The translations under genes were made by a program, and so were the position numbers. From the NCBI GenBank assembly GCA_033239525.1, contig BSYO01000003.1:29071540-29135539 (forward strand): DNA of 64,000 nt, written 5' to 3'. Positions 24,201-39,200 of this stretch are shown piece after piece. Under the pieces are notes generated by a model that saw only the letters and a program-made list of their open reading frames with translations, did no database searches and was not told the origin of the DNA. Positions within the stretch are counted from its first letter, which is position 1, and each line of letters opens with the position of its first letter. Origin of the DNA: Nepenthes gracilis (Eukaryota; Streptophyta; Magnoliopsida; Caryophyllales; Nepenthaceae).

Positions 24201-27200
24201 ACTGGAAACATTTTGGAAGAATCTTGCTTTTGCATTTCTAGCAGATGCAATTTATGTAGGAGGCATAAGGGAAATTAATGTTAGCTTGATAAATGGCTTC
24301 CCGTTTTCGCTGGCCAATGATCAGTTTTGATTCCTACCAATTCTTTTATGCTTATCTTACAGATCAAATGGATAATGATAATAAATCAGGTGGGACATAG
24401 GAGACTCAAGGAAGCTGTAAATCATCTATTTCTTAGCTTTCCTTGTACTAAGAAGCTCTGGCATTTGTGCTTCTTGCTTAGAAGCATCAATTGGGTTCAT
24501 TGAACTTCCACCTAACAGATTCTTTTTCCTTAGAAAACTTGGCTGAGGGATAATTGTCTAGACTAGCATGGTGGCTGATGAAACCAACAGGTATTGGTAT
24601 CTGTGGAAGGAAAGAAATCAGAAAAACCTTGGAAGCAAGGAGTTGTCAATTTAGACAACCAAAGCTCACTTTTAGTGTACATTATATGTTTGGACTACAT
24701 GCTCAGGAAGGATCGAATCTCTCTCTCTCTCTCCGTCTCTGCCTTTCAGAGTGTGGTGTGTGTTTGGTTGTGTTGTAGGTTTCTTGTTGCAAAAACTTAC
24801 AAGGAAAAAAAGAAGAGAATTACATTGGTCTTTCTGTTTCTAAGATGAGTATTGTTCTGTAGGAAATTGCTTAAGGATTCATTGCTTGAAATCTCCTGAG
24901 GCAAGAACCTTTTTCATCTTTGGGGATCAGCCACTTCTTTTGTGTGAATGGGTGGCACCCTTTGTTGTCCTTAACATAATTTACCTTTAACAACTAAAAC
25001 TAAGCTTTTTGGACTAAGCAGACTAGGCGAATACAAGCCAAAAGATCTGACTAAGCTTTGTGTCATCTGTTGGCTACCTAACTCAATCCTATTCCCTTAG
25101 TTGGGCTTGGTACTGGCTATTGGGTAGATAAAATCAGCAACTCTCATCTTCAGAGGCCCTGTTTCCCCTATTTGACTTTACCGGAAGCTTATTTTGAGGC
25201 CAACTTAGTTTGAGTTTACTGATGATTGTATGTGGCTTTGAGATAGGGCCCTTTTTTTTTGTTGTTTGAAGGCTTTCGTAAAAGAATTGACACCTTCTTA
25301 ATGATGATTCTAATGTACCTATGAAAAGAAAGGAAAAAAAATAAAATGTTCTATGCTAAGCTGCAGAATCTTGTCATCAAATGTTATTTCTACGTGGGGA
25401 GTGTTTTCAGAAGAGTTTTCAGAAGACTGCTTGAAGGATGACCATTACAAAATTGCATTTGCAGTGCAGGAGGAATTGGACACTCTGTTAGAAGATTCTG
25501 GGCATCTCCGGGCACTTGCCTTTCTTTATGCTAATAAGGGAGTTAGTTCGAAGGCTCTTGCTATTTGGCGTGTTTTGGCCCGGAATTATTCATCTGGCTT
25601 GTGGAGAGAATCAGTGGAGGAAAATGACTTAAAAGATACATCTGTAACAGTTATCTCTGGTAGGAGAACTGCTGCAATTGAGGCATCGAAAATTCTTGAA
25701 GAGTCATCTGATGAAGATTTGATTCTGCAACATCTTGGATGGGTATGTGACAGTTGAAAGTTTGAATGGTTGATGAATAGATTTGTGGTCCTTTCTAAAC
25801 TATTTTCGTTGTCATTTCTAGATTTCAGATGTTGACCAGGAACTTGCTGTTCAAGTTTTGACATCTGAAATAAGGACCAATCAGCTTCTACCTGGTAGGC
25901 CTTGTATGAAAATGTAATGCTTGCCTACATTTGGTTTCTTTGGCAGCAGTTCTCCCCTACTTTCATCAAGTAATAACATTCTATTTGTGCAGAAATGTTC
26001 TCATGAAAATAGTACGAAATTTCTGGGGAACAAAAGTATTGTAGTTGTGTTGTGTTCCATTTTTTTATCCAAGGCTTTGCTTGTTTCTCATATTTGTTTT
26101 ATAAGATGAACTCTGGTGGTATTTTCATAATTAAATGGTAAAACCGTATACTGTGAATATATGTACCCAATAATGAATTATGTAAGTCAAATAAACCATT
26201 CTGTAGTTCTTATGTATTTTTTTGAGTTTTAGACATGTTTAATTAAATATTTCGCATATTAATCTATATAGAAAACATGGAAAACCTTTCTTTAGTCCTT
26301 GCAGAAAAGAGAAGTGAACCTTGGGAGTTATAACTTATCAGTGGTTCAACAAATCATATCCTAAAGGTTTATCCTGGTGAAGCTTTTGGCTAGTATTCTG
26401 TAGTTTGTTGTTTTTTATATCTTCTTCAGTGGATACCTCATTCCCAAAGGTTACAGGGGGGAACCCTTTAAGAATAATATCCTACCATACTGTGCTGATG
26501 ACAAGGCATAGGCTCAAGAAAACTACTTGTTGAGTTTTCTGATGTTTGAGTTTTTGTTGATTGCACCAGTTTGGCCTTAGTCCAAGTGGTAAATACTAGG
26601 TTGAGGCCCAGAGAACAAAGTTCCTAGCCCCTTGGTTCATTTCCCTCCAGTATGTGAAAAATTATCCAACAAAATACAAAAAAGGGGTTTGTATATTTTC
26701 ATTTGATGGGGAATCCAGACCAAGTGAAGTATAGTAAGCATGTCTTTTTTTCTTTCACTTAGTACCTATTGGTGTCCAAATTGTAATTTTCAAGTTCTGT
26801 TGTGTGGCCTTAATGGCGTAGTTTTAATGATAGAGTGCATTTTCTTTCTTATCAAAGGCCAATATAACTATCCTTGGGCTATATGTATCAGTTCTCTTAC
26901 CAGTAAAAAAAGAGAGTAAGCTGTCCTGAATATAGATTTTAATAACCTTATCAAATGAAAATATTTCAAGATCATATTGCATATTCAATGAACTACAATC
27001 AATAAAAGATGTAGAAAAACAAAAGATAATTGGTCATATACATTGCTGGTTTTCAAAGGACACAGCATGACACCACCCAATTTAAATTTTCCCATGCCCA
27101 AATTGAACATGTAAACTGTGGTTTGTTCTTATATATGTATGGCATGTGCTAGATATCTACTTGTAGGCCATTAGTGTAATGTGAACAAGGTTTACGTACA

Positions 27201-30200
27201 TTTCAGCTACCTTGGTCGTTTTTATTGAATATCCTTTGCTTGTTACACAACTTGAGCAGGATGGTCCCATCCTAGCCTTGGAGATGTGGGTGCTGACAGT
27301 CCAGAGTGCTGATCCCGTGACAAATAGTGTGAAAGCTTAGCTCAGTCATTGCTTCACTACTTCTGCCTAGGTGATCCTTTGGAAAACCACAGCATAATGG
27401 AAACGGGATGACAGAGGTATGGGAGTTGATTCAGATGGTGGTCATGATGCGTTGGAGTAGTGGTGTCAAGGTCGGAGTACATTGTTTGTCGTTGGGAAAG
27501 CTTTAAACATTGCCATTGTGGGTGACCTGGACACGGGTGTTCCTGGTTGACGGTACTAGTAACCAAAGGAAGTGAGGCAAACTACTTGATGAGGGTGCCA
27601 AGAAGTCCCATGGGAAAGAGTTTCGTGGAGCAATACCCCTTCCAGTTCTTTGTGGGCCACATTAAGCCATATGGGGCACTCCTTATTCAGATGGATGATC
27701 ATGGGTCATATATTTGGTGCAGGCACATAGTTTGATAGTCATGTTGATCGGTTTTGGTTTGATTTCCTATTCTTGTCACCTAAATTGAGTAGGATTGTGA
27801 CCAAAATCTATCTTTGGTATCTCAAGATAAAGGACCAGATGCATAACCATAATGGAGGAGTAACTGCTGATAGTTTAAGTGACACTTCATGTGGCCATCT
27901 TTCAAAGTAGTCGTGCTCCATTAACAAGTCATTCTAACCACCACTTGTATATCTACCCCCTTTCACCAGACAAAAAGTCAAAGAATTACTGTTCCTTGCT
28001 TAAGGCAGGCATAACATGCAATAGTCTAAGCAATATTGTTGCAATTTGAGCTTGGTCAACGACTGCGGACTTGAATTGTCATGCTGATTTCCAAAATCAT
28101 ATGAATTATCGTTATGAATAACCTCATAAATAAAACATCAATAATCATTGTAAATACTCTTTACAAAAATAATAGTAAAATAATAAAGTCCATTGTTCAT
28201 CATCATCAATAATGGGACAACCCCCGTGAATAACTTCTCGAAAACTAGCGATGTCTATAGAATTGAATAATCACCAACTCCAACATAATATATTTGAGCT
28301 CTGAGATTTTCATCATGCAAGTAACTTAGCTAAACTCGATCACCAATTAGTTCTATCCATTCAACATTGATCTGAAGGTAAGAAAATATAAAGGTGAGCC
28401 AAATATTCAATAAGTGATATATAAATATTATGATATAAAACAATAATCATCTTGGATACATAACACCAAGTAATGCAAAAGCAAGATCATGGGTAGATGA
28501 CTCAACAATACTGTATCGGAGACCCTTCCACTTGTCATAACCATGACTCAAGACCATATATGAAGAGTGGCAAATTGATGGGCTTCCACTAAACCCGAAC
28601 ATTGCGAATAAAATAGGGATTCTATTGAATTTGGATCTCAATAATAATTTAGGTTTTATTAAATCTATCTCAATAGAGATCTCAACAATACGAGATATCA
28701 CAATAACCTTCTTAGATTTTTTTTGGTAATTGTGAACCAAAGGCCGTGTATTCACGCCTAAAGGTTGGGTGACTACCACGAGGTAAACAACACTCACAAG
28801 GTTGATATGGGACTAAATCCATGGTCTCTTGAGGCTTTGCCACTGCGGGTATGCAAACGTTTCAATCAAATCCTATATGAGAATCCTCAATTCTCAATAT
28901 AAATACTAGCTCAAGAGAATCCCAAACTCTCTACATATGAATTAGCTTTACTCTTTGAATAGCTAATTTACTCTCCAACCATGTCAAACCTAGTGTTGCT
29001 TGCCATGATAGCCGTTAATACTACGCTATATGATGGCCATATAATCACCCAATCATCTTGTAACATAAAATGATAAGCTAATCACCCGACTAAGATCTCA
29101 AAGGCCCATGACTACTACCCTTCCCACTAAAAGAAGACTACTCTTTCTTCTATACTTAGTACATAAATTAATAGGTCGATCCAAGGTCTACCAAACACCA
29201 TTATACAAATTATATACAAGTGTGTAGAGAGGCCATACTTAGCCCCGACACCACTTGGTCACTTAACTTATTCATCATAACTCCAATCATTGAGATGTAT
29301 AAAATACACATGTCTTCTCTTCATATTATAGGGGCACATAATCATATTATAGGGTCACTTCACTTACCATTTTGCCTCTACTTGTCATTAAGGTCTCGGA
29401 CACCAAGCAATTTTGTCAATTCTCTAGATCTACTAGCATAATCTACTTAGATCATTAGAGAACACATAGATCTTCCACATATGAGAGTATAAGCATATAA
29501 ATTGACATATTAACATTCAACTTAACATGCTCAAGCTATGGCCAAGGAAAGTATTTTTTACCACCTTATAGATTTTCTCACATATGATACTTTATCCATT
29601 TGAAGGCATGACGATCCATAACATATTAAATTATAAACATGCGAAATTGGCCTTAAACTCTTAAAATAGTAACTCATGCCATGACTATAGAGATCCTTGT
29701 CCCCATTTCTAGATCCATACATATAAGTTAGTCTCCTTATCAAAGACTTATGGTTTTATAACACATGAAGAAACTGGCGTGAAAAATTTATATATGACAC
29801 TTAAAATAATCCCACAAGGTTACGGCCAAATGGAAAATATCCCACTCTTTGACTTACTTGAATATTTCATGGATCTCATCTTTTTATACCTTAAACATAT
29901 GGATCTACCAATTTAATGCAAGACCCAGTTGGTTATCATGAATGTCAAATCATCATATGAATAGATACTTCTAAAAATCATGCTAGAAGACACAAAAATC
30001 ATATCAGAAGACATTGAGATCCATAACATATTAAATTATAAACTTGTAAAATTAGCCTTAGACCCTAAAATAGACAGTCATGCCATGACTAAAGGGATCC
30101 TTGTCCCCATTTCTAGATCCGTAAATATACGTTAATATCCTCATCAAAAGGCTTATGGTTTTATAACATGTGAAGTGATTGGCATGCAAAATTTATGTAT

Positions 30201-33200
30201 GCCACTTAAAATAATCTCACAAGGCTACGACCAAATAGAAAATATTCCACTCTTTGACCTACTTGAATATTTTTTTCGTGGATCTCATCTTTTTATACCT
30301 TAAATATATGGATCTACCAATTTAATGTAAGTCTCATTTGGTCATCATGAAATTCAAATCATCACATGAATAGAAACTTCCAAAAATCATATTAGAAGGC
30401 ACAAAAATCAAGACTTGGACATGAGATGAGAATTAAATCATAAAGATTTCTTTTTTCTTTTTTTCAATTGGATGAATTTTCTCGAGGGGTTTGAATTAAA
30501 GGTTTTAAAATTGATACATGACATCGTATTTAACATATTAAAGTCAACTTTAATCAGTAGAAAAATATCCAATTGGAAGAAATAGAAAGATTATCAAGAA
30601 TCGTGAAATTTTCACTTGCCTCAAATTTTCTTTTTCAATGATCAAAGCATGCATGAACGATCTCCCGGATCTCAACAAGTATGACTTTCTTTTTACAAGG
30701 AAGACATGAAACTTCTCTTCTTTTTCTAATAAGCATGACACAAGCAAATTAGAAGGAGAAAAGAGCTACAATGATTTCTAGCACTAGATTTCTTACCTCT
30801 CCTCCTTTTTCTTTCTCCTTTATTTCTCACGGTTGAGGATGTGAATGGCTGCCGTCTCACCCTTTTTTCACTCTCTCAGTGGCTGAAGTAATTTTGGGAA
30901 TTAGGTTTTGCTAGAATTTAAAGTAACAGCTCGGTTAAAATGAGAAGAAAAAAGGAATTAGTTAGTGTAAATAAGTTGATTTCCAAGAGGGGCCAGCCAT
31001 CAAGCTTAATTCAGCTAACATAGTATCTGTCCTAACTTTAAGATCAGCTGCATAAAAGGGGGTGGCTGAAAAGAGGGGGAAAGGGGCATACCTAAGTATA
31101 TAGAACATTAGGGTTAATTTAGGGTTTTAACTCCTAGGATTTTTCCTTTTTTGGTTTTTGTATTTTAGCATATTTATTTAATTAATTTTTATCGTGTAAT
31201 TAGTCTAAAATATATTTAACATATTCATAATGAAATCCAATTAATAAAATCATGTACTAAAATACCATATGCTATTGCTTAAGAAATTACCAAAATGCCT
31301 TCTGGTCCTCTTCTCAAATTTAACTAGCCCAGGGTCTTTATGAAGTTAGTCTAGGTCTTTATACAAATTCTTTGCTTCAAAAGATGTTATTTGCACCATT
31401 ATTTTCATAAAATTGATATCTACTGATTGGGAGCAATCATTCTAAAAGGGGAACACTAGGGTGCTACAAACACAACTTGCCCCTATATGAATGAAATGTA
31501 CAATGATAAAAGCCTAAACCAATGCTATTTTGGTTGGATTTGGGTCACTCATCTAATAGTTTCATGAAAATGGTGTCAATTGGAGTTGGCTAAATAGTTG
31601 CAAGTGCTAAGGCTTTTAATACTAAGAAAATGACCACTACATATACTGTTAATACTCGTACATGCTCTTATTGAGGGTTATATTCAGTTATCACAGTTAG
31701 CATGTGTTATCAATATTAGATTGCCTTTTCCCCTCATTTTCACAAATTTTCCACCTAAAAACAATTCAGAGCTAATATAATACGACCACTAGATAATTGG
31801 GAAAATAAACAAAGTTTTTAACATGAACCGATTAAGGGCTTTGGTCAAAGGATTTGGGTATTTCAGTTGAGTGGTTGTTTATTTCTATAAAATCAAACCC
31901 AACTTCATATCAGTCAGTGTTTTTTAGGCTAATTCTTGCACCTGTCATATTCTATTGTTAGTTTGGACTTGTCTGGTAGAACTTTTAGTTAGAAACTGGC
32001 AACATCTAAACCTTGGACTACATGACATGGATGGCTTCCATTGGGCCTTAGTGAACTATGGGCTACAGAATGATAAGCCCTTTTCCATCCCATAGATCTG
32101 CACCTCTTCCCAACAAGTTTTTTGAATCCCTGATCTCTTGAGATCTCAAGTTCAAACTGTTGGTGAACTAAAAACTACTAGTTTATGTTATCATTTTAGG
32201 ATACTCCAAAAATTCTGAACATCAATATTGAGTCATTCACTAGCTAGAGTGTTGTCTCATAAACTGATCGGCCAATTCCTTGGAAGGAAGGGGTGTGTCT
32301 GGTTATATTGAGTATAAGAAAGTGGATGCAAAGCATTTTAGAAAATTCATCCGCATATTGTGCTCTCCATTTTTAGCTAAAATAAATTACACTTTTTAGT
32401 AAGAAAAAGGCTTAGCAAGCATTCAAAAATCACCGGGTTATTAAGTATTTTGGTTTAAGTTCTCAAAGCTAATTGCAAAAGGCTATGACGAAATGGCTGG
32501 TATTGATTTGATTGATGATTTTTCACAAAGTATTCTTCTTAGTGGAGAAGTCCGAAGTCTGTCAAATTTTCATGGATTTCTAAGGCTTGTAGAAAATGAG
32601 ACTTTAAAAGTAAAGGCAAAGTAGGCTATGGAAGAAAAGAGACTCCAGAATTTCAAAAAAAAAAAAAAAAATCCCAAGAAGACAATAAACATGTCAAGAC
32701 TTAGTGCTTATTCAAAAATTGTTTATCACTTTTAGTTTGATTTTCTTTGATTCATCCTAAACTTGGATGGATGATAGAGCGTAAGTGCAAATGGATTTGT
32801 TCAACTTAACTTGTAGATGCTTAGAAAAGAGATATAGTAGAAACAAAGGGGATGCTCTCTAAAAGATCTGCTTGGAGCTGCTCACTTTACTTGGAAATTG
32901 CACATTGTTTATTCCAATGCTCAAACAGAAGTTTTCAATCTTAACTACTCAGGAATGTCTCACTTAATTGATAGTTTTAATTAAGAAGGCTGAAGTGCTA
33001 GTTATGTAATCATTACCGGGGCAGGCAGGATTTTATTTTGAAAGAGTCCTACCATGTTAAGGAATAGTACATAACTTGCTTGTTGGCATAAGAGGGATAA
33101 TAAGAGTTTGAGGTGGTAAATTGACGTTACAATCACAACTAATGGTCCACTTCTGTCACTAAGGCAACTGTGCGCAGCATGACCATGATGGTTCTGAGGG

Positions 33201-36200
33201 CGATTATGCCCCGTAGTTCACTGTGGCCATATTATTATTGAATATGGAATTAGTCATATCCAGCAAACGGATTATTATCGGTAGTAAAGCTTTTTCAAAC
33301 AAGTGCAAGCCTATTTCATTGACACTTGCACTTACTCTTTTCCCAATGTGACAGAGCTAGTACTAATATATTCTTGTTTGTTTTTTGTTGGCATCCAAGA
33401 GCTAGGTTTGTTTCCCTTTTCCTTCCTTTTTTTTGTTGTTTTTGTGGATTCTTCTGCGTGTTTTAAGGATGTTGTGGTTGCAAGTCCTCTTTTTTGATGA
33501 CTTCAGTTTAAGCATGTTTGATCATAAGCTAGTCACATTTGTAATATTGCATTGCATAGACCCATTTCTTCACCAATCCAAAATGGCGGCGATGATATAT
33601 TTCTGACCATCATCCAACCATTGGATTTGTCAATTTTGTTTCAGCTTTGGTGGTGTTTGTCTGCATAACTAACACATTCTTACCGTGTACTTTTTTTTTT
33701 TTTTTTGTTCTTTTTATGATCGCAGATGATGTAATTACAGCCATAGATCCTAGAAAGGTTGAGGTTCTCCAAAGGTATTCAAGTTATATGTTTCATGCTG
33801 AACTTTTTTTCTGGTAGGCATGTCAGCGTGTCATTTTTGGACACCTAAGGCTTCAATATTTAGGAACTTTTGAATAGTAATTGCAAGACATTTCAACAGC
33901 TGCAACTTCTTTTAGCTGTTCCACTGTTGTATCATCTTCTAACTACCCATTGTTTTCATGGGTCAAATAAACTGACAAGTTTTTCATTCACATTACCACC
34001 CTAACTGCTGTCAATATATAGACAGATATTGTTAACCAAACACCAATGAATTCTGTGAATTTTAAAATGCTTTCCAACAAAGTATTATAAATTCTGTAAA
34101 CTAGGAAAATTGTTTAAGAGTTGAAGGTCAAATTGCTATGACCAAACAGCTTATGCATTGGTCTCACTTCAATGTAGTGAAAATAGACTTCTCCAAGTCA
34201 AGGGCAGTTTTACTCAACTCAATGTTTTGCCACAAAGCAGCTAAATCAAGCCTCTCTCACCGAGTCCCACGTTGTACATATTAACTTTGAGGCTTCTACA
34301 ACCCTTCATCAAATAACTAGCCGCATTTAACGAATTTTCCGGCATCCATCTGCCATCAAGCTAGCGCTTGCTGCCTTGATAGATTTTTTGCCTCAGTTGA
34401 CAGTTGCACACATCTGGTAATAATATAATACCTCAGCATATGGTGCACCCTTGCCCCCAACTATTGTGAGGGACTCACAAGCTCACCAATTTACTATAGC
34501 TGTGTCCATGACATGCTATCCCCAACACCCAGCCTATCCAGCGTTATGTCCAGTAGTGGTCTCAACATTCGTGAAGGCAACTTGCTCTGAAAGTTTCTTG
34601 ATCACCTGGGAAGGATAGCATGCTATAAATCTCATGTCTCAACAAGGATCATACTTGGCAACCTCAATTACGTTGCACAATTAATGCGGACATCCAAGAC
34701 GAAGACTCGCTTTTATTTGCCTTCCAAATTAGTTTTGATTTTATTTCCATAGCAACTTTGATTATTAATTAGATTTGATTTGATTTTATTTTTCATTTGA
34801 TTTCCTTTCCACTTTTGAAATTATTTGATTATGATTTGTTTTTAATTTTCTTAGGTATTGATTTCTCTATATAAGAGCTTCTATTACTATTGTTTAAGGA
34901 CATTAATGAATGAATGTTTTGAGAAATTTAGTGCAATTGAGCAATTGTGATTTTCTTCCTCCTCTCTTTCTTGGTATTTTCTTCTTCTTGTCTCTACCTC
35001 TTTAGTCTCTCTTTTTTGTCTCTTGCCCTCTAATCCTTTTCCCCTATTTTTCCTCTCTCCCTACATCAAGTGCTCAAACTTTACTTGTTATTCCTTGTTT
35101 CAGTCCTCTTGGTGCTCAGAAAATGTCATTTACCTTAGAGAACTCGTTGACCCAACATCACTGTGGGAACTGATAGTGTTGTCGTCACACATTGACTATG
35201 TCGACACCCATGTCACTGCTTCTACAATGCCACACCCAGTGAGTCACAAAAACACCCCTAGTGCTTGTTTAGAGATCTATGCCATAATTAATTGCCCTAG
35301 TATCCAAGTTCATAGACACCGTGACTGGCAGACCGTGACATTATGCAGCTTTAAATCATTATCCTCCATATTTTTTTCATGAAGCACCAGATCAAGCTTG
35401 AAGTCTTTAATTTTGAAATATTTAGCAAATATTTGCCTGAAAAACTAGAATATTAAAATCAGATTTTGTTCTATTACTGCCAAAATTTTGATCTATAATT
35501 GTGATCTTCCTACGTCAGTTATTTTGCTAAAATGTCTTGGAGTGCATTAAATTCTTAGTATTTTTTGGGGGCAAAATTTGACAAAAAATGTAAAAATGTT
35601 CTCATCTTACATGCCTGCAGATTGTTATAATAGGTGGCACTATCAGACTGTTATTACTGTGGTTGTATATATCATAGAGACGAGATTGTCAAAGTTTCTC
35701 TAGGTGTTACTTTGCTAATTGGTTTTGAGGATCCAATATGTTACGATTTTGTGTTAACATAGCCCCTCCTTTTGAAATCCTTAGCAATTATTTATTCATT
35801 TACTATGCATAACCCAAGTATGAACAAGATGATTCTTGAAGCTGTCATTAATGTGTCTTGAACAAGCTCTCTTTCTTTCTCTCTCACTCTCATTTTGCTA
35901 TCTATTGTTAATGAAATAAAAAACCACAAGTAAATCAAATGCTTGCATTCATGTTTGTTTAAATAAGTTGTCTTTGGCAGCGTTCTCTCACTGAGGTACT
36001 CTAAGTGATTCACTTATGTAATCAGTTTTATCAGAATTCAGATGCATATGCATACAGTTGCACATACAAATATAATGATTAAATGAAATTATTGATTTGG
36101 AAATTCTTGCACCGATAGGTTTTGTTACCTTGGATCCACAATTCAATTAAAGACACTGAATATTTGTTTAACAATAAGGTTATTTTATTGTGCCTTGGAG

Positions 36201-39200
36201 ATTACGGATTCAAAGAATGAAAATTACCTCATTGCAATGGAGGGATAATGTTATTCAAAATTGTCCCTTTCTAAACCAATGCCGTGGCATCCTTGTGGAC
36301 ATGAGTCTAGATCTATAATTCAACAAACTTGAAAAAAAGAAGAGATGCATAGAGTAAGGTGTGTTTGTTCAAATGGAGAAATGCATCTAGGCTGTAATCA
36401 TTGTCAAATACTGCTAGAGATTAAAACTTTATGGGCCATTTATATGAAATGTATCCAAATTTGAATGACATCAAAAAATAACTCGTAAACCAATGGCATC
36501 TCGATTTTTTTTTATAACAGTACATCCCCTGTGCAATGTGCAACGTCTGGTGCCTCATTGTTCTGACATTGTGGAGATGATGAGTTTGGCGGAAATATCA
36601 GTATGCTTGCCGTCTATACCAAAATAAATGAAGTTTTTAGTATGAATTTTCGAAATTACATGTCTCAATGAGTATTGATTATAAGTACAATAAAAATAGT
36701 AGTGGAATAGTTGTTTTGGTCACAGTTTAAGAGGAATCCAGCGACACTTACATAAACCAAGAAGCAAGGGAAGGTGATGCCCTACGAGTCATGATGTTGG
36801 ATGAGATTCAAAGTGATATTATCTAAGCACTTGTCTCAAGATCACAAATGCACCAAAACCATGCATCTATCTGGTTGTATACATGCTCATGCATTTTCAT
36901 TTATTATATGCATGGTAGCTTGAGGTGATCTGAGTTTTAAGTTGAGGAAAGGTAGTATTTCATTTGATTGAGATGAGATAATTTCCTTTTTAGGATGTAG
37001 GATTATGCTATATGAGTACATATTGTGTGCTTGGCCATGATACTTAAGTGTGGCTTAGATGATGCAGCTATGAGTAAAAATGATTTGGCAAAGTTTGTTG
37101 CGTGATAGAATCAAATTGCTCATTAAACATTTTAGTTTTTCATGTCCAATAACTTTTATAACTTTCTATTTTTTGGATACCTTTTACTACCATCAAACAA
37201 GTGGCTTAGTGTATGAGGCTTCCACTTTGTGGGGCCTAAGGTTTAAATGTTAGCAGCCTTATCCTTGTATTCTGTATGGAATGTTGCCATTGTTTGAACT
37301 TACCACTTTCAGGTTAGAAATAAGCAACCTTATGGTTGTGCAAAGGCTTATCGCCAACTAATACTACCAATGAATTGGATAAAGTATTCTTATAGACGAT
37401 TGTGCTCCCAAAAATTTTAGATCAAGCAGACATTGTTTAACAAATCTGAAGTTCAAATTTTTTAAGGTTGGAAAGGTCTGATAAAATTGCACTCCTCCGA
37501 TCATATATGCATGAATGGCAGATAAATCCCAAATTTGATGTGAGGTTTCAGTATGAAGATAGAGTTAGGCTTCATTGGGGATTGTTGTGTAGTAAATTTG
37601 GGGTTGTGGCAGTGTTATTTATTCTGATGGGATTTACTCCAAATTTGATGTTACCTCTGGTTGAAAATAGTCGTTTTCAGTGATGGTGATGGAAAAGGGT
37701 TTATCCAAAGTCCAAATGCTTATTATTATTTTTTTTATTGAAATTAGCTTATTGTTATGCTAATATGCAATTTCCTACCACAATCCTTAATAGAGCCTGA
37801 ATCCAATGCTGGTTTTGTAAAATTCAATTCAAAATTATTACTATCATGCAGAAAACTGTTAATGTTAAACGTGAAGTGAATTCCTCATTTATCCATACAT
37901 AAAGTATGTAAATTTAACAGGTTGCATTTATGTATTCAGTAGCATGTATCATGGCATGGCATGAGTCTAAAGACTCTAGACAATATCAAAGTAAATATAT
38001 GCCTTTCTCTTTCATGTACATGGAGGCCCACAATCCCGTGCTTCATGGCGTAGGGTCCTTTGTCATCCCTTTTTAGATGTGAGGTGGAATTTACACCCAG
38101 CTTCTAATGCCATTCATAAGGGTTATTGGCTAAGTTGCTGGTTCTTACTAAAACTACTGGTGGATTTTCTCATACTTTCTGTCTCTTCTTTCCATTATTC
38201 TTTGTAGACTACAAACGTTAAAAAAACTCCGCTATGTTTGTCCCCTTAAAAAAGTTACATTAAACATTTGGCTTGGTCTGAAATTACCTCTTCACGGATT
38301 CATGAATTTTGAAATAAACATTATGGGAAGGATTATAACTATGTGAAATATTAAATATAATGTGGCATCACTGGGAATTTTTTGCTTTGCAAATGACTTT
38401 TACCAGAAGAGGAATGTTGATTGGGTCATAAGGCGCAGATTTGTTAATCGAGCTTCAAATCTTGTTGCACTGTGCACCAGAATGAGGTTATGCATGGGCC
38501 TCATTTCATAGAAGACACCTTTCAAGTTTTCCTTTCTGCTGCTTCTTTAATCTTAGCATGTAAATAGAGATCAAAATGTGTGTATTTTTCGCTGAGTAGC
38601 CTTGTGTATTTATTTGACCTTATAAATTCAAAGCATACATATGCTGCCATTTACTCTGTTGACATCATTGGCTTACCAACCATCCCCTTGATTATTTTTT
38701 TTTTCCTCAGTTGAATGGAACTTTGTCCTTGTTTGTACTTCTGCTGAATTTTTGTTAGGATGGATTTCCTCCTGCTTACAGACCCAACATTATTACATGA
38801 ATTTTGAGGTTCTTTTTTGTAGATACCTTCAATGGTTGATTGAAGATCAAGGTTCTAATGATTCTCAGTTCCATACATTATATGCTCTCTCGCTTGCCAA
38901 ATCAGCTCTTGAAGCCCTTGAATCAGAAAGTGCCACAGAAAATGCGGATAACAGGAGAATAAAGAAGATGAAGAATTATGATTATGAAAATAATGCAATT
39001 TTTGATAGTCCTGTCAGGGAAAGACTGCAGATATTTCTGGATTCCTCTGACTTGTATGAACCAGAAGATGTCCTTGAGTTGATTGGAGAATCGGAGTTAT
39101 GGCTGGAAAAGGCAACTCAAAACTCTTTCTAGTCTTTGGTGCTTTTTTTTTGGTCATGACCTGTTACTTTGTGACTTGTTTTTGTTGAAAACTAGATACA

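Larger units (their letters stand above)
25895..33725 (+). other. VPS3 intron 6 (7.8 kb)
   Basis: Contains a long LTR-like block at about 28.08-31.47 kb with an internal 405-bp tandem duplication. The segments 25.9-28.0 kb and 31.5-33.7 kb show no recognised gene or element, apart from an A-run at 32655-32671. Confidence 0.88.

Noticed and set aside
35023..35382. 119-codon + strand frame in VPS3 intron 7
   Set aside because: Low-complexity start, no family similarity, lies in LTR-like DNA.
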